Source: Veillonellaceae bacterium UBA5809 | GTDB taxonomy: Bacteria > Bacillota > Negativicutes > Veillonellales > Dialisteraceae | Length of the DNA: 11,732 nucleotides | Assembly: GCA_002417965.1 (NCBI GenBank) | Contig: DIDD01000147.1 | Location: 1-11,732 of the forward strand | Direction: 5' to 3' | Shown: positions 1-7,957 of the stretch, in pieces | How positions within the stretch are numbered: position 1 is the first letter of the stretch | Layout: every line of letters begins with the position of its first letter | Position numbers and translations under genes: made by a program | Notes under the pieces: generated by a model | Seen by the model: the letters and a program-made list of their open reading frames with translations, nothing else | Databases searched by the model: none | What the model was told of the DNA's origin: nothing

Positions 1-71
1 AAAAAATCTTCAATGCTACAATATGGACAGATCGATTATTTTATATTTATTTTTGACCAGGAGGATGCAAA
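1..71 (+). promoter_or_regulatory. Leader of the metal ATPase gene, possible -10 box and strong RBS
   Basis: This AT-rich segment precedes the P-type ATPase. TACAAT at 17-22 resembles a -10 hexamer; its -35 partner would lie left of the window, so the promoter cannot be judged. The ribosome binding site is clear: AGGAGG at 59-64, seven bases before the ATG at 72. I see no obvious dyad operator of the ArsR/MerR type here, although an operator could overlap the missing -35 region. The RBS is strong evidence for the start; the promoter is only a suggestion. Confidence 0.3.
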
Positions 72-2861
72 ATGAAAAAAGAACAGCACTGCGAAACAGA
101 AAACCATCCGCACAACTGCGGATGCCACTGCTGCTGCCATGGAGAACATGAAACAGTCAGCACCCATGAAGATGATTCGGGGAGTGAAAATACCGACGAC
201 CCTGACGGCCCCAGGCGGGGCGGATCTTCTGCAGAAGAAGACACCGCCCTTCACGATCACAGCCATGATCCGGATTTGAAAGAATACCGCACAGATGTCA
301 GGGATGTCATGAAAATGGACGACGAGATTGATGCCGATGAACGGCGTGCGCTCGGCCATTATCACGAAGATGCCCAGCCCCATCACGTACCGGGACACCC
401 GGCTGACTGCCGCTGCCCCGGATGTGAGGAAGACCTCTGTGATTACTGCGGAAAAGAACTGTCCGACTGTTCCTGTGAACAGCCGCGGAAGGGATACCGG
501 AGGAAGATCTACCGGATGACCCGTCTTGACTGCCCCGTATGCGCAGCCAAAATGGAGAAAAAAATCCGGGAGCTTCCTTCTGTTACCTTTGCCTCAGTCA
601 GCTTTCTGAGCAAACAGCTCCGTGTGGTATCCTCATCAGATCCGGATTTTCTTGTCCCCGACCTTCTGCGGATCTGCCGGGCCATTGACTCAGCGGTGGG
701 CATTGAGCCCTGGAAAGCTTCCGACAGCGGTTACTACCGGACGGAGATGTACCTGATTCCCACACTGGACTGCGCCGCCTGCGCAGCCAAACTGGAGCAG
801 CGGATCAACCGCGTTCCCGGTGTGGTATCCGCCACCCTTTCCTATGCCACCAAACAGCTCCGTCTGACGGCGGAAACTCCCGATGCCCTGATTCCGGCAG
901 TCACCGCCGCCTGCAATGAAACAGAAGCCGGCACCGTCATTGAGAAAAAAGCAGCGGCCCCCCTTCGGGAAGAACCGGCTCCCCCCATCTACAAAACTCT
1001 TTTCAGCCGCAGCGCCCTCGTTCTGGCGGCAGGAGCAGTTCTCTTTGCCGCAGGCATCGTGATGACCTACCTGCCCGGACGGATTGTACCCGCCGACAGT
1101 ACGGCCGCCGACATACTTCTGCTGGCATCCTATGCACTGCTGGGCGGGCGTGTCATCATAACCGCCCTGCGCAACCTTTTCAAAGGGGAAGTGTTCGACG
1201 AAAACTTTCTTATGACCCTCGCCACTGCCGGAGCCGTGGCCATTCATGAAATTCCCGAGGCTGCCGGCGTCATGCTTTTCTACCGCATCGGCGAATACCT
1301 GGAAGACCGGGCCTCGGACCGGAGCCGGAAGCAGATCATGGATGCCGTGGATATGCGGCCGGAAACCGTAACAAGAACCAGGGGCGGAGAAACAGAAGTG
1401 ATCCCCGCCGGAGAAGCGCAGATCGGCGACATTCTGATGATCCGGGCCGGAGAACGGATTCCCCTGGACGGCATTGTCACCGAAGGCGCTTCACAGCTGG
1501 ATACATCCCCCATCACAGGCGAACCGGTTCCCCGGAGAATCCAGCCCGGCGATTCCATCAGCTCAGGCTGCATCAACCAGGGCGGACTGATCCGGATGCG
1601 TGTTGAAAAAGTACTGGCCGAATCCATGGTTACCCGTATTCTTGATTCTGTGGAAAACGCCGTTGCCAATAAACCGAAAATGGACCGTTTTATTACCCGT
1701 TTCTCCCGCATCTATACACCGGCCGTGGTATTTCTGGCAGTTTTTATTGCCCTGGTCCCTTCTTTTATTACAGGAAACTGGAACTACTGGATCTATACAG
1801 CGCTGACTTTCCTGGTCATCAGCTGTCCCTGTGCACTGGTTCTCTCCGTTCCCCTTTCCTTCTTTTCCGGCATCGGCGCAGGATCCCGACTGGGCATCCT
1901 GTTCAAGGGCGGCACCTCCATGGAAGCGGTCAGCCGTACAGATGCCGTGGCCATGGATAAAACCGGCACCTTAACCAAAGGACATTTTGCCGTACAGGAG
2001 GTCCGCCCGTTTCAAAACCTGACATCCGGCGCCATACTGGCGCTGGCTGCCGGCGCAGAACAGCTTTCCACCCATCCCATTGCCGCTTCCATCGTCACGG
2101 CCGCCAAAGAAAAGAATCTGCCCTTTTCCCTGTGCACTGAGCTGGAAGAAACAGCGGGAGAAGGACTCACCTGCATCACAGAAGGACAGAAAGCCGCAGT
2201 GGGAAACCGCCGCCTTATGAACCGTCTCGGGATTTCTCTGCAGTCTCTGCCGGATGCCTCATCGGGGGGCACGGAAGTGCTGGTTGCCCTGAACGGCGTT
2301 CTGACCGGACAGATTCTGATTTCTGATACGGTCAAGCCTGATGCGGCGGCCGCCGTCGGACAGCTGACCCGCATGGGACTCTCTGCCGTCATGCTGACCG
2401 GTGATACGCCCCAGGGCGCAGAGGCAGTGGCCCGGGAAACAGGCATTTCCGACGTCCGGGCCGGACTTCTTCCCCAGGACAAGCTGAAAGAAATGAACCG
2501 GATCCGCAGCAATTACGGGTCAGTCATGTTTGTCGGCGACGGCATTAATGATGCTCCGGTACTGGCCGGAGCCGATGCCGGGGCTGCCATGGGAAGCGGC
2601 GCGGATGCCGCCATTGAGGCGGCGGATATTGTATTCCTGAATTCCGAAGTCCGTTCCATTCCCCAGTCCATCACGCTGGCAAAAGCTGTCATGCATACAG
2701 CCTGGCAGAACGTTCTGCTGGCGCTGATTGTCAAAATTTCCGTCATGGCCCTGGGGCTCTTCGGATATGCCAGTATGTGGATGGCTGTATTTGCCGACAC
2801 GGGCGTGACCATTCTCTGTATCATGAATTCTGTGCGTCTTTTGTATAAAAAATTTGACTGA
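72..2861 (+). CDS. cadA: P1B-type heavy-metal-transporting ATPase (Zn/Cd/Pb class) with Cys/His-rich N-terminus
   Basis: This is an inner-membrane efflux pump that uses ATP to export soft divalent metals, most likely Zn2+, Cd2+ or Pb2+. Core motifs are all present: TGEP at 482-485 (actuator), CPC at 585-587 in the metal-site helix, DKTGT at 629-633 with phosphorylated Asp629, the HP motif of the nucleotide domain at 668-669, and GDGIND at 822-827. Lys888 and Asp909 in the last two helices are 21 residues apart, the same spacing as the Lys/Asp pair of E. coli ZntA, which favours the P1B-2 (Zn/Cd/Pb) class over copper pumps. About eight membrane helices are expected: four near 314-410, two near 548-600, two near 878-920. 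Two HMA domains carry CPVC (154-157) and CAAC (234-237). Before them, residues 1-140 hold a CGCHCCCH cluster (16-23), His-rich patches (61-66, 96-109) and seven cysteines in 113-135. At 929 residues it is longer than typical CadA/ZntA (about 700-800). The start is fixed by AGGAGG seven bases upstream. Exact metal is inferred. Confidence 0.95.
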   Translation: MKKEQHCETENHPHNCGCHCCCHGEHETVSTHEDDSGSENTDDPDGPRRGGSSAEEDTALHDHSHDPDLKEYRTDVRDVMKMDDEIDADERRALGHYHEDAQPHHVPGHPADCRCPGCEEDLCDYCGKELSDCSCEQPRKGYRRKIYRMTRLDCPVCAAKMEKKIRELPSVTFASVSFLSKQLRVVSSSDPDFLVPDLLRICRAIDSAVGIEPWKASDSGYYRTEMYLIPTLDCAACAAKLEQRINRVPGVVSATLSYATKQLRLTAETPDALIPAVTAACNETEAGTVIEKKAAAPLREEPAPPIYKTLFSRSALVLAAGAVLFAAGIVMTYLPGRIVPADSTAADILLLASYALLGGRVIITALRNLFKGEVFDENFLMTLATAGAVAIHEIPEAAGVMLFYRIGEYLEDRASDRSRKQIMDAVDMRPETVTRTRGGETEVIPAGEAQIGDILMIRAGERIPLDGIVTEGASQLDTSPITGEPVPRRIQPGDSISSGCINQGGLIRMRVEKVLAESMVTRILDSVENAVANKPKMDRFITRFSRIYTPAVVFLAVFIALVPSFITGNWNYWIYTALTFLVISCPCALVLSVPLSFFSGIGAGSRLGILFKGGTSMEAVSRTDAVAMDKTGTLTKGHFAVQEVRPFQNLTSGAILALAAGAEQLSTHPIAASIVTAAKEKNLPFSLCTELEETAGEGLTCITEGQKAAVGNRRLMNRLGISLQSLPDASSGGTEVLVALNGVLTGQILISDTVKPDAAAAVGQLTRMGLSAVMLTGDTPQGAEAVARETGISDVRAGLLPQDKLKEMNRIRSNYGSVMFVGDGINDAPVLAGADAGAAMGSGADAAIEAADIVFLNSEVRSIPQSITLAKAVMHTAWQNVLLALIVKISVMALGLFGYASMWMAVFADTGVTILCIMNSVRLLYKKFD

Positions 2862-2901
2862 CTCCCTGAATCTGCAGAACAGGCAGATCATGAAGAGTCC
2901 G

Positions 2902-2949
2902 GATACTGAAAACGGATGCAGGCATATGCCTGCATCCGTTTTCAGTATC
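2902..2949. terminator. Perfect 48-base palindrome, bidirectional intrinsic terminator
   Basis: The 24-base left arm (2902-2925) is the exact reverse complement of the right arm (2926-2949), centred on CATATG. The G+C-rich inner part (CGGATGCAGG and its complement) is preceded by AAAA and followed by TTTT, so the RNA from either strand would form a long hairpin followed by a short U run. It lies between the stop of the ATPase (2861) and the stop of dapA (2964), which converge on it, so it probably ends both transcripts. In RNA the central CATA/TATG bases would open to form the loop. Confidence 0.85.
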
Positions 2950-2963
2950 AAAAGCAGATCCTG

Positions 2964-3848
2964 TCAGATCAAATCATAATCCTTCATCAGCTTTGTGATA
3001 AAAGCCGTTTCCTCTTCATTCGGTTCCACCATGGGAAGGCGGAATGTGCCGCCGGGAAGTCCCAGCAGATTCACAGCCTTTTTCACGGGAATCGGGCTGG
3101 TAATGAAAAACAGCCCCTTCATCATCGGAAACAGATGAAGGTGAAGCTGGGCCGCCCTGTGGAAATCTCCGGCATGGCAGGCTTCCACCATACTGCGAAG
3201 CTCATCGCCCACAACATGGCTGGCCACACTGATAATCCCCTGCCCGCCGATGGAAAGAATCGGAAGAGAGAAAGAATCATCTCCGCTGTAAATCATAAAA
3301 TCTTCAGGCAGTATGCGCCGTTCTTCAGAAACCTGGTCCCAGCTGCCGCTGGCTTCTTTAATCCCCACAATATTCGGGCAGGCTTCCGTCAGCCTCTTCA
3401 CTGTGGAAGGCACAATATTGGATCCCGTCCGTCCGGGGACAGTATAAAGGATAACGGGAAGCTCCGTGGCGTCGGCAATGGCCTTAAAATGACGGTACAG
3501 CCCTTCCTGCGTAGGTTTCACATAATAAGGCACAATGGCAAGAACCGCGTCAATTCCCGTCTTTTCCGCCTGTTTCGTAAAAGCTGCGGAAGCGGCCGTA
3601 TCAACACTGCCCGTATTGCCCATAACCAGCACACGGTCTCCCACGGTACGGACAACTGTTTCATACAGCTTCAGCTTTTCATCGGCGCTCATGGTGGCGC
3701 CCTCACCGGTGGTGCCTCCGACCAGAATGCCGTCGGAGCCGTGATCCGCCAAATACCGCGCCAGCACGGCAGCCCCTTCATAATCTACAGAACCGTCCTG
3801 ACGGAACGGTGTAATCATCGCCGTGATAAGATGTCCAAATTTTTTCAT
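2964..3848 (-). CDS. dapA: 4-hydroxy-tetrahydrodipicolinate synthase
   Basis: DapA condenses pyruvate with aspartate-semialdehyde, the first committed step of the diaminopimelate/lysine pathway in the cytoplasm. The 294-residue length matches the family (about 290-300). Visible active-site features are GGTTGEG at 44-50 (Thr46/Thr47), PYY at 107-109 (Tyr109), ILYTVPGR at 133-140 with Tyr135 and Arg140, and the Schiff-base Lys164 in GIKEASG. These correspond to E. coli Thr44, Tyr107, Tyr133, Arg138 and Lys161. The frame stays open upstream to 3917, but the start at 3848 is preferred: GGGAGG lies just upstream and the protein begins MKKFGHLITAM, as homologues do. It starts one base after the asd stop, so the two are surely co-transcribed and probably translationally coupled. 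Last gene of the dapB-asd-dapA operon, followed by the palindromic terminator. Confidence 0.97.
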   Translation of the reverse strand: MKKFGHLITAMITPFRQDGSVDYEGAAVLARYLADHGSDGILVGGTTGEGATMSADEKLKLYETVVRTVGDRVLVMGNTGSVDTAASAAFTKQAEKTGIDAVLAIVPYYVKPTQEGLYRHFKAIADATELPVILYTVPGRTGSNIVPSTVKRLTEACPNIVGIKEASGSWDQVSEERRILPEDFMIYSGDDSFSLPILSIGGQGIISVASHVVGDELRSMVEACHAGDFHRAAQLHLHLFPMMKGLFFITSPIPVKKAVNLLGLPGGTFRLPMVEPNEEETAFITKLMKDYDLI

Positions 3849-3849
3849 T

Positions 3850-4911
3850 TTAATTCCTCCCTGATGACCTGTCAGACAAACCGCTGCGGACCATGGCCTC
3901 GGCGATCTGAATGGCATTCAATGCCGCACCCTTGCGGATCTGATCGCCGGACGCCCACAGATTGATGCCCCGCGGCTCCGCCAGATCGGCCCGGATACGG
4001 CCTACATAGACATCATCCCGGCCGGACGTATCACAGGGCATGGGATAAACCATACGGGACGGATCATCCGCCACCTGTGTCCCCGGAAAATCCTGCAGAG
4101 CCCTGCGGATCTGGTCCGCCGTCAGAGCTGATTCCGTTTCAATATAAATCGATTCCGCATGGCTCCTGACCACAGGAACGCGGACAGCCGTTGCCGTAAT
4201 GCCGATCTTGGAGTCATGAAGAATTTTATGAGTTTCATTGACCATTTTCATTTCTTCTTTAGTATAGTCATTATCCAGGAACACATCGATCTGGGGAATC
4301 ACATTATACGCGATGGGATAATGAACCGGGAGTGACGCCGACGGGAGAATGCGGGGCTCATAAGAAGTCCCTGACAGGCCGGCCTTCACCTCATCATACA
4401 GTTCATTGATTCCCTCCTTGCCGGCTCCGGAAACCGCCTGGTATGTGCTTACAATAATACGGCGGATCGGAGACAGGTCATAAATCGGCTTCAATGCCAT
4501 CAGCATAATAATGGTAGAGCAGTTCGGATTGGCAATAATGCCGTGATGAAGAGCTATATCTTCGGGATTGATTTCCGGAATGACCAGGGGCACATCAGGA
4601 TCCATGCGGTAGGTGCTTGAATTGTCAATCACCACGGCACCGCGTCTGACTGCTTCGGGAGCCAGCACGCCGCTGATGCTTCCGCCGGCAAACAGGGCTA
4701 TGTCAATCCCCTCAAAAGACCCGGGAACCGCTTCTTCCACCGTATATTCCCGTCCTGCACAGGAAATTCTGCTTCCTGCGGAACGGGATGAAGCCAGCAG
4801 CTTCAGAGAACCGATGGGAAAGCGGCGTTCCTCCAGAAGTCGGATTAATTCCTGGCCTACAGCGCCCGTAGCGCCGAGAACAGCGATATTCGGCTTTCTT
4901 TCCATACGCAT
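3850..4911 (-). CDS. asd: Aspartate-semialdehyde dehydrogenase
   Basis: Asd reduces aspartyl-4-phosphate to aspartate-4-semialdehyde with NADPH, the branch point to diaminopimelate/lysine and to threonine/methionine. The N-terminal nucleotide loop GATGAVGQE is at 14-21, the catalytic cysteine is Cys131 in ANPNCST, and the active-site base is likely His251 in VVRSHAES. The C-terminal region reads NLWASGDQIRKGAALNAI, the usual family block. The length of 353 residues is normal or slightly above the roughly 330-350 of Gram-positive homologues. I chose the ATG at 4911; a second ATG at 4905 (MERKPN) is possible. GGAG lies five bases before the first ATG and 11 before the second. It begins 10 bases after dapB ends and stops one base before dapA starts. 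Confidence 0.96.
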   Translation of the reverse strand: MRMERKPNIAVLGATGAVGQELIRLLEERRFPIGSLKLLASSRSAGSRISCAGREYTVEEAVPGSFEGIDIALFAGGSISGVLAPEAVRRGAVVIDNSSTYRMDPDVPLVIPEINPEDIALHHGIIANPNCSTIIMLMALKPIYDLSPIRRIIVSTYQAVSGAGKEGINELYDEVKAGLSGTSYEPRILPSASLPVHYPIAYNVIPQIDVFLDNDYTKEEMKMVNETHKILHDSKIGITATAVRVPVVRSHAESIYIETESALTADQIRRALQDFPGTQVADDPSRMVYPMPCDTSGRDDVYVGRIRADLAEPRGINLWASGDQIRKGAALNAIQIAEAMVRSGLSDRSSGRN

Positions 4912-4921
4912 TCACACTCCG

Positions 4922-5710
4922 TCATAAATAATTTTCCAGGCCGTAAGTCACGCCGGGAACCGTCAGCACCTTTTTACAGGCCAGCACCACGCCGGGCATA
5001 AAAGATTTTCTGTCCAGAGAATCGTGACGGATGGTAAGAATTTCGCCTTCTCCTCCGAACAATACCTCCTGGTGTGCCACATAGCCGGGAAGCCGCACGC
5101 TGTGAATGCGGATTCCCTCCACAACAGCGCCCCGCGCACCGGGAATGCTCTCGGCAGTCCGGTCTTCGCAGGGCTCCTGTTTTCGCGCTGCCCCCATTTT
5201 TTCAGCGGTCAGGCGGGATGTGCCCGAAGGTGCGTCATATTTATGATTATGGTGAAGTTCTATAATTTCCGCATTGGGAAGATAGGCTGATATTTTTTCA
5301 GCGGCTTCCATCATCAGAACCGCTCCCAGAGAAAAATTGGGCGCTATCAGCGCATTGGCTCCGGTGCGGGAAGAAATCTCCTGCAGAAGAGTCCTCTGCT
5401 TCTCCGTGAGTCCTGTTGTTCCGATGACCATGGACAGGCCTTTTTCCATGACGGCTGCGGCATTGTCAAAAATAACAGAAGGACTGGTAAAATCCACAAC
5501 CACCTGCGGATGTGTCTCTTCCAGAACCGTCTGCAGGGAACCGCCGACAGTCACGCCGTTCCGTTCTGTTCCTGCCAGAATGCCTGCATCTTCCCCCTTA
5601 TGGGAGGGATCCACAGCTCCTGCCAGCTCCAGCTCCGGATCCGCTGCAACAGCCTTGACCACTTCCCGGCCCATTTTTCCGCCGGCCCCGTTGACTACAA
5701 TACGAATCAT
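4922..5710 (-). CDS. dapB: 4-hydroxy-tetrahydrodipicolinate reductase
   Basis: DapB reduces the DapA product to tetrahydrodipicolinate with NAD(P)H. The protein has an N-terminal Rossmann loop GAGGKMG at 8-14, a VIGTTG block at 95-100, and the family signature ELHHNHKYDAPSGT at 151-164. There His153 and Lys157 match the catalytic His159/Lys163 pair of E. coli. The length of 262 residues is typical. The frame extends upstream to an ATG at 5731, but that would bury the ribosome site: GAGGAGG lies eight bases before the ATG at 5710, which gives the canonical N-terminus MIRIVVNGAGGKMG. First gene of the dapB-asd-dapA operon, transcribed from the 77-base gap after recN, with possible read-through from recN. 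Confidence 0.97.
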   Translation of the reverse strand: MIRIVVNGAGGKMGREVVKAVAADPELELAGAVDPSHKGEDAGILAGTERNGVTVGGSLQTVLEETHPQVVVDFTSPSVIFDNAAAVMEKGLSMVIGTTGLTEKQRTLLQEISSRTGANALIAPNFSLGAVLMMEAAEKISAYLPNAEIIELHHNHKYDAPSGTSRLTAEKMGAARKQEPCEDRTAESIPGARGAVVEGIRIHSVRLPGYVAHQEVLFGGEGEILTIRHDSLDRKSFMPGVVLACKKVLTVPGVTYGLENYL

Positions 5711-5742
5711 GCTCGCTGCCTCCTCAATCAATTACTTGTACT

Positions 5743-5799
5743 GATTCATAAGTTACTATAAATCATGACATGAGTCAACGTATAAAATTATTTTTTTAA
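5743..5799 (-). promoter_or_regulatory. Likely promoter of the dapB-asd-dapA operon
   Basis: On the - strand, TTGACT (5778 to 5773) is a near-consensus -35 box. It is preceded by an AT-rich run (5779-5799) resembling an UP element. With a 17-base spacer the -10 would be TAACTT (5755 to 5750), which is weak; TATAGT (5760 to 5755) is a better hexamer but only 12 bases away. The 11-base palindrome TCATGACATGA (+ strand 5763-5773) lies between the boxes and could be an operator. The expected leader is only about 30 bases, too short for a lysine riboswitch or T-box. Confidence 0.4.
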
Positions 5800-7458
5800 C
5801 GACCGGCATAGTTCCTCCGCCGATTTAAAGGCATTTTCCGAAAAATTCTTCCCTGAAATCATCTGCGCGATTTCTTCTATGTGGGCCTTTCCTTCCAGCC
5901 GGGAAGCCTCAGTCATAGTTCTCCCACCGCGGATTTCCTTGCTCAGGCGGTAATGACAGTCAGCTATAGCCGCAGTCTGCGGCAGATGAGTGATGCACAG
6001 CACCTGCACCGTATGGGAAATCTGGCGTATCTGGGCCGCCACGCGGAAAGCCACCTCTCCGCTGATGCCTGTATCAATTTCATCAAAAACCAGTGTTTCG
6101 CCGGAGAAAAGACCTGCGTTCAGACTTTCCATGGCCAGCGAGATACGGGTCATCTCTCCGCCGGAAGCTACCCGCCGCATGGGACGAAGCGGTTCTCCCT
6201 CATTGGCCGAAAAAAGAAACTCTGTCTCCTCAGCCGCCCCCGGAACCGGAACTGCCGCCGGCACCAGCCGGAACTGCAGCCGGGCATGGGGCATGCCCAG
6301 GCGGTGAAGGATCTCTCCGATGCGGGGACAGAGACTGTCTCCGTTTTGGGTTCTTTCCCTGTTGAGCGCCCCTGCTTTTTCCATAACAGATTCCGTCAGC
6401 GCCTGCCATTTCTTCTCCGCCTCTTCATTTTCATAAATCATCGAATGAAGACGTTCATATTCGGCCGTCCCCTTTTCAAAATAAGCCAGCACATCAGACA
6501 GTGCGGGACCATATTTTTTCTTCATGCCGTTCAGGATCTCATCCCGCTGCTGCAGCTCATTCAGTTCCTCTTCGGAAAACTCCGTGCTTTCCGCATACGC
6601 AGCCAGATCCCGGGATGCTTCCTGCGCCAGATACACCGCAGAGGACACCTTTTCCGCGAGAGCTTCCAGCGCCCCGTCATAACGGGCTGCCTGCGTCAGA
6701 CTGCGGACAGCCTCAGACAGCCTTTCAATCCCTCCGTCTTCATCCTCCAGAAACCGGAGGGCCGCCGCTGTATTTTTATAAATTTTTTCTCTGTTTTCTG
6801 CAATATCCAGCTTTTTTTCAATTTCATCATCTTCTCCGGGACGGATGTCCGCAGAACGGATTTCTTCCGTTTCCCACTTCAGAATATCCAGACGGCGTTC
6901 ATTTTCCTGCCTTTTGGCCGCAAAAGCACGGCGTTCCTCATCCATGGCCCTCCACTGTCTGTAGAGACTGTCATAATCAGCGGACAGACGGCGTCCCTTC
7001 TCCGAATAGCTGTCCGTCATACGGCGGCAGAAACCCGCTGCCAGCAGCCTCTCATTATCATTCTGCTCATGGAGACGGACCAGCTTCTGCCCCATCTGTT
7101 CGAGCTGCCTGACAGAGCAGAGCGTGCCGTTGATCCGGCACTGGCCCCGCCCGCTGCTGTTCAGACGCCGTGTCAGAACAATATCGGTTCCCTCATCAGG
7201 TTCAAACCCGCAGTCCTCCAGAATCCGGTTCCGTATTTCCGGACTTTCCGCAGAAAAAACCCCTTCAATCTGAAAGAAAGGGGTTCCTCTGCGGATATCC
7301 TCTACAGAAGCGCGGCGTCCGGTCAAAACCGCCAGCGCATCCACCAGCACTGATTTCCCTGCACCGGTTTCCCCCGTAAAAATGGAAACGCCCCGGTCCA
7401 GTTCAAAAGAGACATCCTCTATAATGACGAAATTGACGATATGAAGGCTCTGAAGCAT
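5788..7458 (-). CDS. recN: DNA repair protein RecN (SMC-like ATPase)
   Basis: RecN is an SMC-family ATPase recruited early to double-strand breaks, where it helps hold DNA ends and supports RecA recombination. It has a Walker A loop GETGAGKS at 29-36, a long charged central region with heptad-like helices (roughly 150-380), the ABC signature SGGEM at 432-436, Walker B VFDEID ending in Asp459/Glu460, and ITHLPQ near 489-494. The C-terminal GKAHIEEIAQMISG block is typical. The length of 556 residues is normal (550-570). The ATG at 7458 is supported by GGGAG about nine bases upstream, and the N-terminus MLQSLHIVNFVII fits homologues. It begins 16 bases after argR ends; adjacency to argR is common in Bacillota. 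No hairpin terminator follows it. Confidence 0.97.
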   Translation of the reverse strand: MLQSLHIVNFVIIEDVSFELDRGVSIFTGETGAGKSVLVDALAVLTGRRASVEDIRRGTPFFQIEGVFSAESPEIRNRILEDCGFEPDEGTDIVLTRRLNSSGRGQCRINGTLCSVRQLEQMGQKLVRLHEQNDNERLLAAGFCRRMTDSYSEKGRRLSADYDSLYRQWRAMDEERRAFAAKRQENERRLDILKWETEEIRSADIRPGEDDEIEKKLDIAENREKIYKNTAAALRFLEDEDGGIERLSEAVRSLTQAARYDGALEALAEKVSSAVYLAQEASRDLAAYAESTEFSEEELNELQQRDEILNGMKKKYGPALSDVLAYFEKGTAEYERLHSMIYENEEAEKKWQALTESVMEKAGALNRERTQNGDSLCPRIGEILHRLGMPHARLQFRLVPAAVPVPGAAEETEFLFSANEGEPLRPMRRVASGGEMTRISLAMESLNAGLFSGETLVFDEIDTGISGEVAFRVAAQIRQISHTVQVLCITHLPQTAAIADCHYRLSKEIRGGRTMTEASRLEGKAHIEEIAQMISGKNFSENAFKSAEELCRSLKK

Positions 7459-7474
7459 GGATGCAGGCTCCCTT

Positions 7475-7930
7475 CTACTCTTCCAAAAAGCCCTGAATAC
7501 GGGCCATCAGTCCGGGAACATCCCCTTCGGACCGTATGACCATGAGAATGGTATCGTCACCGGCCAGTGTCCCCAGTACGGCATCCAGTCCGGAATGATC
7601 AATGGCCGATGCCACAGAAGGCGCTGATCCGGGAAGGGTATGGATGACAATCATATTTCCGCTGTTCTCAATGCGGAGAACAGCCTCCTGAAAGAGAAGA
7701 TTGATATGTGCCTTGGACATGCCCGTTCCCTTTTCAGGAGACACCGCATAACGGTAACGCCCATCCTGATAAGGAACCTTGATCAGGCCCAGTTCCTTAA
7801 TATCTCTGGATACCGTAGCCTGGGTGACGGCAATGCCTTCCCGGTGCAGAGCCGCGGCCAGCTCCTCCTGGGTCTCAATAACCTGTGTCTGCACAATGTC
7901 CCTGATTTTAGCGCTTCTGTTACGTTTCAT
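7475..7930 (-). CDS. argR: Arginine repressor (ArgR/AhrC family)
   Basis: ArgR is a hexameric, arginine-activated DNA-binding regulator of arginine synthesis and breakdown. The N-terminal winged helix-turn-helix contains TQATVSRDIKELGLIKV at 37-52, with the Ser41/Arg42 pair that contacts DNA in the family. The C-terminal oligomerization and arginine-binding domain has the GDDT motif at 124-127. The 151-residue length fits (about 149-157). There are tandem candidate starts: TTG 7936, ATG 7933 and ATG 7930. I prefer 7930, where GAGAGGG sits seven bases upstream; 7933 would add one Met. It lies 27 bases after nadK and 16 before recN. I found no clear ARG box in the window, so its targets are probably elsewhere. 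Confidence 0.95.
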   Translation of the reverse strand: MKRNRSAKIRDIVQTQVIETQEELAAALHREGIAVTQATVSRDIKELGLIKVPYQDGRYRYAVSPEKGTGMSKAHINLLFQEAVLRIENSGNMIVIHTLPGSAPSVASAIDHSGLDAVLGTLAGDDTILMVIRSEGDVPGLMARIQGFLEE

Positions 7931-7957
7931 CATCAATCCCTCTCATCTCTTTTCAAT

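Noticed and set aside
36..398. Open frames antisense to the ATPase N-terminus
   Set aside because: They come from the biased His/Asp/Cys codons of the + strand gene and have no ribosome site or recognised domain.
3849..3917. N-terminal extension of DapA by 23 residues
   Set aside because: The extension lies within asd, and the ribosome site and family N-terminus point to 3848.
2916..3965. A 349-codon open frame on the + strand, antisense to dapA
   Set aside because: It begins inside the terminator palindrome and mirrors a fully supported dapA. Its protein is Arg/His/Gln-rich with no family resemblance.
5711..5787. Lysine riboswitch or T-box ahead of dapB
   Set aside because: The gap is only 77 bases and shows no multi-helix leader or terminator hairpin; a lysine riboswitch needs about 170 bases.
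5711..5787. ARG box (ArgR operator) ahead of dapB
   Set aside because: There is a TATGAAT half-site, but no paired ATTCA half at the right distance.
5881..7353. A 490-codon open frame on the + strand, antisense to recN
   Set aside because: The - strand encodes a complete RecN with all motifs. The antisense frame shows no recognisable domain, no convincing ribosome site and unnatural composition; it is a by-product of recN codon use.
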